Positions 56,916 to 64,000 of a DNA stretch of 64,000 nucleotides are shown here, in pieces. Location: positions 1-64,000 of the forward strand of contig JBBHKE010003165.1 of assembly GCA_037447655.1 (NCBI GenBank). Reading direction: 5' to 3'. This DNA comes from Zygnema cylindricum. Its lineage: Eukaryota; Streptophyta; Zygnematophyceae; Zygnematales; Zygnemataceae. The position numbers and the translations under genes were made by a program. Positions within the stretch are counted from its first letter, which is position 1, and every line of letters begins with the position of its first letter. The notes beneath the pieces are model-generated. The model made no database searches. It saw only the letters and a program-made list of their open reading frames with translations, and was not told the DNA's origin.

Positions 56916-57465
56916 ATTAAACGTGTCTTAAAAAGAATTAATTCATGTTTAGCACAAAGTGGTACGAGAACATACGGCATCCAACAAACAACAGTTATCT
57001 TTAGCTGATGGAGTTTTATATTTTTTCTGGTGTGGAAAACAAAGCGTTTCCGGACAATAGCCATCAAGGAATCAGGGTCGGTGGGAAAAAATTGAGTCTA
57101 TACTTCTAGAAAACCTGACTCTATGAGTACGTCATCATTTTTGTATAAACGATGACGCTACCATGGGAACAAAAGCAGAACCGACATTTTGTCTCATTCG
57201 GAGAAAGAGAAAACCAGCATATTTGCCCATAAACCCGTCGACAACTGGCATAAATCTTGGCAGAGACCCCAGCGTCGCCTGCTGCCAATCATTTTCGAAA
57301 ATATCACAAAAATCTTACGTGCGCAATCATTATTCTGACATCTTAAGATCCAATCGGATTCAAATTCGGCCAAATGGCACACAAATAATTGTCCACAAAC
57401 TTTCCACTTGTCTGATGAGAGGGACAAGCTTTGTGCTGACGTGGCGCTATCCCGCGAAACGACAC

Positions 57466-57475
57466 NNNNNNNNNN
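57466..57475. other. Assembly gap (10 N)
   Basis: Ten undetermined bases. Frames crossing it cannot be interpreted. Confidence 0.99.
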
Positions 57476-57539
57476 TGGAGGTATTCAGGAGTCTCACCTG
57501 TCGAAGGTTCTTCGGAGATCTTATTAGGACTGGGGAAAC

Positions 57540-58044
57540 ACAAATTCGTTTTTATTGACGGTGGGAGCGTCTGTTTTTGAAACTGGTGGACGTGGGAACA
57601 CTTTCGTTCTGAGGGGACTCAGCTATCGTTTTTCTTAAAGACTTAAAAGAGGGGACTCGTCATTCAAGTACACCGGCAGCTGTACTTTTGCGTACGGAAC
57701 TCAATTCTGATTGGTTCCGTACATCAGTAGATAGAGTCTGTGAGAGAGATAGGACTTAGAAAAATTAGGAGATAGGACCCTCTCTCCCAGAGAGTTTCTG
57801 TACAAAAGGTCAACTTTGACCCTCCATAACTTACTGCTCAGGGGAGAAAATTCAGAAATTCTTTTTGCTATCGACTCAGGGGAGTCTTGCTTTCACAAGG
57901 GTGCAGGTGGTCAAAGTTTTTGTCTGCGAGGGTGGCAGTTATTTTTGCTTAAACACAAAGGGGTCAGGATTATTCTAGAGGCTTCTTGGAAGCTGTCCAC
58001 TCTGAGGACTTATGGAGGTCTCAGAGTTTCAAGCATCAACGTCG
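57540..58044 (+). repeat. LTR fragment related to the gag-only element, opposite orientation
   Basis: Reverse-complement phrases of the 1309-bp LTR are recognisable: CTCTCCCAGAGAGT at 57782, CATAACTTACTGCTCAGGGG at 57827 and TGGTCAAAGTTTTTGTCTG at 57909. It ends where a TTA-family fragment starts at 58045. Confidence 0.5.
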
Positions 58045-58351
58045 TAAAAACATATAAAGGACCCATAAATGAAAGTGGAGGTCCAAGATCCTTGCGATTT
58101 TTTTTATGTATATGCACGTGATGGGCAAGGAAAAAAATAGCGAGAAATCTCCCTAAACCTAAAATTTTCCCACTCGTGTAGAGCGTGCTTGAATCGTTTG
58201 TCCCTCGTTGTTTAGGTGATACTTTAACTAACATTACCTCGCGAGGTTATTTTTATAAATTTTGTCCATGAGTACGATTCTCTTGCTCGGGGGTCAAAAA
58301 GAAAAAAACGCTAAATTGAACTTACAAGAGAACAAACGTGGAGTACATTCA
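58045..58351. repeat. Fragment of the TTA-family transposon
   Basis: AAAGGACCCATAAATGAAAG through GGAGTACATTCAAAGTATCG matches 50817-51120 along its length with scattered differences. It is truncated where the Copia LTR begins. Confidence 0.7.
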
Positions 58352-59279
58352 AAGTATCGAATAGATAACATTGCCCTCTTTGACTTTCCCAGGTAATACT
58401 CCCACCCAAGCAAAAACTTCATAAAATTAGCTTCCTCCATATAAAGACAAGGCTCCCTTAAGCCCAATGCAAAAAGAAGTGTAATGTTTGCTCTTCTAAG
58501 CGCTTACTTATGGCTGCTTAGTTATGGTTGCTAAAAGGTAGCCTATATATACAGTCTTTCTCTAGGAGAGAGGGATCCAAAAATTTCCTGTCCTAAAACC
58601 CTACTCACAACCCTTATCTACTAAGCTAACTACCAACCACAGGAGTGTAATGTACATCCTGTACAAAACCTAAAGTACACTAGCCAACATACGAAATGTA
58701 CAATTTCTATACGGAGCGAATAAGAACTATGTACCTTCCATAATCGACGCCATATATGTGTCTCCTTCTCCCTTGGTGTCCACTGAGGTAATGCCACATG
58801 TCAATTTGTGGCTCTTTTGGCGTAAGCCGCCAAAACAACCATTCCGGGCTCTTGGCGCTCTAGAGACAGATCGATCATAAAATTCTTCAATCGATGTCCG
58901 TTCGATTATGCGACGCGCCGAATATTTCTTCATCTCGATGTACCCGAATGCGATTGATTCCGTTAAATAAATTCTTCGGGCATATTTTTGTTTTATTACC
59001 GCAGAACACCCCATGTGTACCAGCTTCTTCTACATCAACTGGTTAGGAATAGAGACTAGGTATGCTAGATTAAGACTTTGTAGGGCTAGGATCGAATCAT
59101 GGCCCGTCCATTCTCTTGTAAGCGACTTATCTTGTCTCTCTCTCTCTCTACCTTAGCCTATCTTCCTTGCTACTTGAGGTGTAGCTATGGCTCTTTCTCC
59201 CTCTCTATCTTCAACGTTTGATTAACACAGTACTTTAGAAATCTGGAGAGAGTTGAGGTTTAAGTTACCTTTTTCAACA
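58352..59279 (-). repeat. 3' LTR of the degraded Copia element (truncated)
   Basis: Matches the solo LTR from ATAACATTGCCCTCTTTGAC to TTTTTCAACA. The first about 55 bases present at 62806 (TGAAATTTTGTGG...) are lost at a junction with a transposon fragment. Confidence 0.7.
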
Positions 59280-59340
59280 CTCCTCTTATATTTTTAGCTT
59301 TCTCTCTCTTTTAAACGACAACCTTTTCTGCAGTAAATTA

Positions 59341-59780
59341 ATTTAGGAGATGGGACAAACTTTGTCATCATATCAGGAATCATCTCTCCATTGGTTTTTA
59401 AACAAGTTTATTTATTGTATCCTCCACTTTTTCTCTCATAATGATGACTTTTATATCCATATGTTTAACTTTAAAGTGAAGTGTTGGGTTGGCAACAATT
59501 GCTATTGCTGTCAAATTATCACAAAAGATATTTTGTACACCATTCTTCATAAAACCAAACTCTCACAGGAGAGACTTTACCCACATTAATTCCTTTGCAA
59601 TTGCACATAAGGACATGTACACAGCCTCCATTGTTGACTTAGCAACAACCTTCGGCTGCTTGGTGCTCGAACAAAAAGCAACCTAGTCACTTTTCAAAAC
59701 ATATCCTGATGTTGACCTTCACAATGGCACATCCTCATATTTGGTATCACTCAAAGCCGTGATGTGAGTATTATCTCGCC
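59341..59780 (-). pseudogene. Copia RNase H relic
   Basis: The minus strand reads, with interruptions, RYLVGT, STSGYVL, KQPKVVAKSTMEAVYMSL, AKELMWVKSLL, IFCDNLTAIAIVANP and HFKVKHMDI. These match the order of Copia RNase H (S..EAEY, DN..AI, H...KHID). Several stops are present. The segment joins directly to a linker from upstream of the RT core. Confidence 0.75.
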
Positions 59781-60049
59781 CAAATTCACCCATAATTCCC
59801 TTGTTCCCACAAGATATCTCATCACTTGTTATCTACCTACCTTTTAGGTAACTCTTCAGTTCCTCTAACTCTTTACACAAATTCTCCTTCAAATTCTTCC
59901 CCTTTGTCTATTTCAATTTTAATTTGAAGTGGAGCTTCAAGTCCTTCAGTTTGAAGTGGAGCTTTAATTCTTGGCTCTTGTCCTTGCTCCAGTATTTTTA
60001 TCATCTAAATCACTTGCAGATTTTGTTTGTTCCTTGTATAATTTCTCAA

Positions 60050-60460
60050 TCATTTTAGGTTTAGATTTAGATTCCAAATTTGTGATAATCTGATTTTAAC
60101 TTCTTTTGTGTATTTGAAGGGATCTATGGATCTTTCTTCATCGAATACTACAATGTGTTTGACCAGAATTATATCATTTTTCTTTTTATCATACACTCGG
60201 TATCCTTTGTTATCTTCATCATATCCTACAAGATATCCAGGCTTTCTCTCCTTTTTAACTTCCACTTTGTTTTGTCTGTATCTAGACTAATCTCTTGACT
60301 GCCAAAAACTCTTAAAATGGACAAATATGGTCTTCTACCAGTCCACCTTTTATATGAAGTTTCTTCATTATTCTTTTTAATGAAGTTTGAATAATTCATA
60401 GCTTCTGCCCAAAACTGCATGCACATCCTCTTAACACTTAGCATACTCTTTGTCAAATGA
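60050..60460 (-). pseudogene. Copia integrase C-terminal relic
   Basis: Minus-strand frames read MCMQFWAEAMNYSNFIKKN, RWTGRRPYLSILRVFG and ERKPGYLVGYDEDNKGYRVY, the conserved end of Copia integrase (FWAEA...N, P...LRVFG, GY....KGYR). A frame change separates the two frames near 60265. Confidence 0.75.
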
Positions 60461-60718
60461 CAAAGTGTTATATTTAGTCTTTTTTGCTACCCTATTTTGT
60501 TTGAGATTATTGGGGATAGTTTTTTGATGATGAATTTTTCCTCTCATTAAAAACTCTTTGAAATCATTAGAGGTTTATTCTCCTCCATTATCACTTCTTA
60601 CTTTTTTTATTGAGGTCTCATGGAGTTTCTAATACATTTGATTTTGTTCTTAAAAAATATACCTTTGTATATTTAGACCAATCATTGGTGATGGTTAACA
60701 TATGCCTTTCTCTTACGG

Positions 60719-60916
60719 TCACCATGCATCTTTCTGAACCAGCTCAAGTACCTTCTCTCTCTTGTAACTCGTAACTTTAGGAAAGGGAAGTTTGTGGATC
60801 TTCCCTTGAGCGCATCCATAGAAATCATCTAATGATTCAAAATCCCTAAACTTACTACCATCTAATATCCTTTTCCTTTTTATTTCTTTTAGTCTATGTA
60901 GATGCACATGCCCCAA
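60719..60916 (-). pseudogene. Copia GAG-pre-integrase (zinc-binding) relic
   Basis: The frame reads MGHVHLHRLKEIKRK, then CAQGKIHKLPFPK, matching the HH-CC integrase zinc domain pattern (LGH.....L......C..GK.....F). It lies between the protease and integrase remnants. Confidence 0.65.
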
Positions 60917-61117
60917 ACTTTCATGCGGAACATTATGTCACTTACCCATGAGTAAAAAACACTCTTCTTTTTAGTTCAAAGTACAATTTTGAACATCCCT
61001 TGATTGCCTTTTCCAGCTACAAAGTAGACCTCATTATGAAAGTTAGTAAGCTATTTGTGAACATTCCTTTCCTAGTTCCTGTGACAAAGTCTTTCTCATC
61101 TAGGACGGCTGTAGAAA

Positions 61118-61662
61118 TCAGATTATTGCTAAGTTAAGGTATATAAAAACATCGGAAAGTGTGACAGTATAAGATTTTTCTTGAACTAAGACCTTTAGAT
61201 CCAGCGATCCTACAAGATTTGTGGTTACAACTCTACCATCTCCATATTTTATCTCAACAGTTATAATCTTTTTCATCTTTGTAAACCATTTTTTTTTCAC
61301 ATATACATAGACGCTCTCAAATCGATAATCCATTCCTCCATTGTTTTCCTCATACCTCTAAATGCACATTTTCGCCTCCATGGAATATCATCATGCTTCT
61401 CCTTCTTTTCAAGACTTTCATTGAGAAGAAGCTTCTCCAACTCCTCCTCGGATTGTGGTTCCTTTCCTTCATGTTTTTCATGCACCTGTGTCCGAAAAAA
61501 ATTCATCTTTCCTCCCTCACTTGAGTTCCCTTGACCATCCTTGATTTTTAATTTTGCAAGCTTAGAGTATTCGGCCATGTAATGCCCTAGTATATTCGGC
61601 CATATAGTGCCCGAGTATATTCGGCCGTATGGTGCCCTAGTTTTTTGCATGGCACACTCCAC
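61118..61662 (-). pseudogene. Copia zinc-knuckle to protease relic
   Basis: Includes GHYMAEYSKL (end of the CCHC knuckle), WRRKCAFRGMRKTMEEWIID then LRASMYM where W..DSGAS.HM is expected, and IKYGDGRVVTTNLVGSLDLK plus LSDVFIYLNL from the protease flank. The DSG active site is altered to DLR. Confidence 0.65.
61567..61641. repeat. Three 25-bp tandem repeats within the zinc-knuckle code
   Basis: ATTCGGCCATGTAATGCCCT, ATTCGGCCATATAGTGCCC and ATTCGGCCGTATGGTGCCCT recur every 25 bases. On the minus strand they encode GHYMAEY in successive frames. Confidence 0.8.
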
Positions 61663-61799
61663 TTCTTAGAGCCCCTCTCCGTTGACAATCAATTCCTCCA
61701 CCTGCTCATCATTTTCATAAAAATTTCTTTTAAGGATTTCTCCCTTTTTGCTCATCACGCTTCCGCGAGTCAGTTCCAACAGCTAGTGCCTACAACAAC

Positions 61800-62002
61800 T
61801 ACACCGCGAATCGTTATTAGCGTTATGAACTCTATATCGGCACCCCAAAATTTTGACATTAATACCTTAAATAGAATAAACTACACTATTTAAGGACGTG
61901 GACCATAATCCGCCACGTCTCCGGGCACTAAATTAGAATGAATGACGCTATTTTTTTCTTTACACTAATAATTTCTCAACGCTAATAACGATTCGCGGTG
62001 TA
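61800..62002. mobile_element. Complete MITE, 203 bp, inserted in the Copia interior
   Basis: Ends TACACCGCGAATCGTTATTA and TAATAACGATTCGCGGTGTA are perfect inverted repeats of 20 bp. GCTAGTGCCT-containing flanks occur on both sides. It has the same length as 20323-20525. Confidence 0.85.
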
Positions 62003-62649
62003 GTGCTTGCAACAGCTAGTGCCTGTAGAGTAGGACTTCCTCTCCTCAACTCAATGGTGTTCTCTTTGACTAGGATCATAACTAATTTGTCATTCTAGTT
62101 CCAATTCCAATCTCCTATTTCGTTTAACCCGCTTATAATATTTTCATACTCATCAGGCACCTTGATCATTGAACTGTTAACTTTTTTTCTTCAAGTCCAT
62201 GGGTTTTTTTCACTCTCTGGTTATGCAAACAAAGTTGCTAGATCATTGCAATAGTCATTCATACTTCCATCCTTGCAAATATATTCTATTATTTTATTTC
62301 ATTGCACATGTTGTTGCTATACAGATCCACTTTTGTTATTTTTCTTAAAGACTCCCAAATGTCAGCGAACATCTTTTATCCCAAATGAGGAAGAGTGATA
62401 GCCTTTATACACTTTGAAGGATGAAGTGTTTCACCACAATGTTTTTGAAGTGCTAATTTTGTAGTCGTTCGCCTCGATCGGTTTTGGTGTCGGGGTGGCG
62501 GCTAACATGGTCTTGGTCACCGGAGTGACTCGAGGCAGTTTTGCTCTTTTTTGTCTTATTTGTCCGCGTCCATGAAAATGGTCTCCACGTCCTCCCCTTC
62601 CTCCTCTGTGATCGTCAATGAAGATTTGCGAACAGTGGAGGTGATGGGA

Positions 62650-62805
62650 AAACGAGCTCGTCCAAAACCTGGTGGTGGGCATCGAATGTGTCCCGACACA
62701 ATGACCTATAACTGCTTTTCGAAAAGCGCTCCCTCCATCATTGTCTCAAAGTAGATAAAGTCTGATCCATCAAAGACGGGTACCCTTGAGGGTGGGCCCA
62801 TAACC
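62650..62805 (-). pseudogene. Copia gag N-terminus relic
   Basis: The minus strand reads MGPPSRVPVFDGSDFIYFE, MMEGALFEKQL, a TAG, and SGHIRCPPPGFG. This is nearly the same as the start of the gag-only element, which establishes that the two are relatives. Confidence 0.75.
62791..62805 (-). promoter_or_regulatory. Primer binding site, anticodon-arm type
   Basis: The minus strand reads GGTTATGGGCCCACC immediately after the 5' LTR, again complementary to the anticodon arm of initiator tRNA-Met. It is the same site type as at 11561-11575. Confidence 0.65.
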
Positions 62806-63615
62806 TGAAATTTTGTGGACTACATTAGCCCACAGAATGCACAACTCTAAAAGCCCTCCTAGATAATAGTGCCCTCTTTTGATTTTCCAGGTAATAATTG
62901 CCATCCACGCGGAGACTTCATTAACCCATCTTCATCTGTAGAAAGAAAATGCTGCCCTGAGCCTAATGCAAAAAGAAGTGTAAAGTTTGCTCTTATGAGT
63001 GTTTAGTTATGGCTGTTATGGCTACTGAGAGTCAGCCTATATATACTGATTCTCTCTAGAGAGAGGGATCCAAAAACTTCTTAAGTACTAAAGCCCTACT
63101 CACAACCCTTATCTACTGAACTAACTACCAACCAGAGGAGTGCTAAGTATATCTTATAAAAAACCTAAAGTACACTAGCCGCCATAAAAAGTGTACCATT
63201 TATGTATGGCGCCAATAAATACTTTATACCTTTTATTTTGCGTCTTCTATTACTTCCTCTCCATGTACCCAAGTTCGACTGATTCCGTTATATGAATGTT
63301 TCGGATATGTTTGTGTTTATTACCGCATAAGACCCCATGTGTGTATCAGCTTCTTCTACATCAACTACTTATGGACGGAGACTACTTATGGACGGAGACT
63401 AGGTAGGCTAGTATGGGATTTTTACTGCCAGAATTGATACTAGACTCTTTTTGTCAAAGGGTTATCTTGTCTCTCTCTCTTTGTGCCTTAGCCTATCTTC
63501 TTAGCTACTTGAGGGGCAGCCATGGCCCTTTCTCCCTCTCTCTCTCCCAACGTTTACCTACCACAGTCCCTTAGAAGTCTAGAGAGAGGTAAGATACAAA
63601 TTACCATTTTTAGCA
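62806..63615 (-). repeat. 5' LTR of the degraded Copia element (internally deleted)
   Basis: Starts TGAAATTTTGTGGACTACAT and ends ACCATTTTTAGCA. It is about 180 bases shorter than the solo LTR, mainly by loss around 63235. Confidence 0.75.
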
Positions 63616-64000
63616 CGTCATCGCTCGTTCATCGTGGATATTGTTTTACTTTTCCATGTGTACAATTGTGTGTGGCTATTACTTTTATGAGACATTAGCC
63701 ACACACTAGAAGGTTTGAACGATTTCGTTATGGGTGCACAAAAGCAAAAAATTAGATGATCTAGGTTTTATACCTATAAGCTTGTGGAATCTTCATAGAT
63801 TTTGAGCAAAGATGTTTACGTTAAAAAAAACATAAGGCACAGAATGGTAAGAGAATGCATGACATCCAAAATACAATATCGTTTTTTAGCTAATTGAGGT
63901 CCACCCTAAAAGTTCAAGTTTACTAAGAAGACCAGCGGCAACTTATCCTACAACGTTTTGCCATCAAATGTGTCTGTAAATTTAATATCACTTGCTATCT
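63616..64000. repeat. Duplicate of the flank at 55399-55830
   Basis: GTCATCGCTCGTTCATCGTG onward matches the sequence after the solo LTR and runs off the window end. Confidence 0.75.

Larger units (their letters stand above)
58352..63615 (-). mobile_element. Degraded Copia retrotransposon related to the gag-only element
   Basis: Left LTR 58352-59279 (its + strand start is missing about 55 bases) and right LTR 62806-63615 bound a 3.5-kb interior on the minus strand. In element order the interior holds a gag N-terminus, a zinc-knuckle region, a protease remnant, GAG-pre-integrase, an integrase end and RNase H. The central reverse transcriptase, including the YxDD region, is missing. ATAAGAGGAG abuts the left LTR as polypurine tract. 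All coding parts are broken by stops, so the element is dead. Confidence 0.8.

Noticed and set aside
57163-57558. 131-codon frame
   Set aside because: It runs across the 10-N gap and has no recognised motif.
61567-61641. CRISPR-like repeats
   Set aside because: Repeats are directly adjacent, without spacers, in a retroelement of a eukaryotic genome.

Overview
This is a eukaryotic nuclear window, almost certainly from the green-plant (streptophyte) lineage. Four signs support this. One gene encodes a membrane protease with a plastid-transit-like N-terminus, and another a membrane receptor-like kinase. Plant-type initiator tRNA-Met primer sites lie beside LTRs, and a degenerate TTTAGGG-like array is present. 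The sequence is AT-rich, intron-rich and repeat-rich, which would fit a charophyte alga or an early-diverging land plant, but the species cannot be fixed from sequence alone. There are no prokaryotic operons, rRNA genes, CRISPR arrays or convincing functional tRNA genes.

Only two host genes can be assembled with confidence, both on the + strand. (1) 23287-27481 is a four-exon gene for a 362-residue CPBP/Abi-type intramembrane protease with EExxxR and two His motifs; all introns are GT-AG and phase 0. (2) 34775-45711 is a twelve-exon receptor-like protein: signal peptide, pre-peptidase-C-like ectodomain, proline-rich linker, one membrane helix, and a kinase domain that has lost the HRD Asp and the DFG Gly. 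As given, it also has an in-frame TGA, a one-base frameshift in a T run and one awkward splice junction. Four of its introns are filled with long pyrimidine-only tracts on the sense strand.

The rest is mostly mobile DNA, much of it nested. 1.2-2.1 kb: a hAT-like element with an 8-bp target duplication. 3.2-7.9 kb: a decayed pogo/Tc1-like DDE transposase with a separate unidentified ORF inside a putative intron. 8.4-13.4 kb: a gag-only Copia-type LTR element (1309-bp LTRs, no pol) beside a 515-bp miniature LTR element whose LTRs each carry a tRNA-like cloverleaf with A and B boxes. 19.7-22.8 kb: MITEs and a TTA-flanked terminal-inverted-repeat element holding two nested insertions. 24-34 kb: many MITE copies, two of them in the first protease intron, and two foldback-type elements. 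46-50 kb: mini- and microsatellites and telomere-like repeats. 49.9-58.4 kb: more copies of the TTA-flanked family, a solo LTR and an assembly gap. 58.4-63.6 kb: a degraded Copia element related to the gag-only element and missing the reverse transcriptase core.

The most interesting strand is the retroelement biology. The gag-only element and its pol-bearing relative share LTR ends, a polypurine tract, a gag N-terminus, and a primer site matching the anticodon arm rather than the 3' end of initiator tRNA. That site contains a possible gag start codon. The miniature element uses the conventional 3'-end primer site and adds a tRNA-like module in each LTR.
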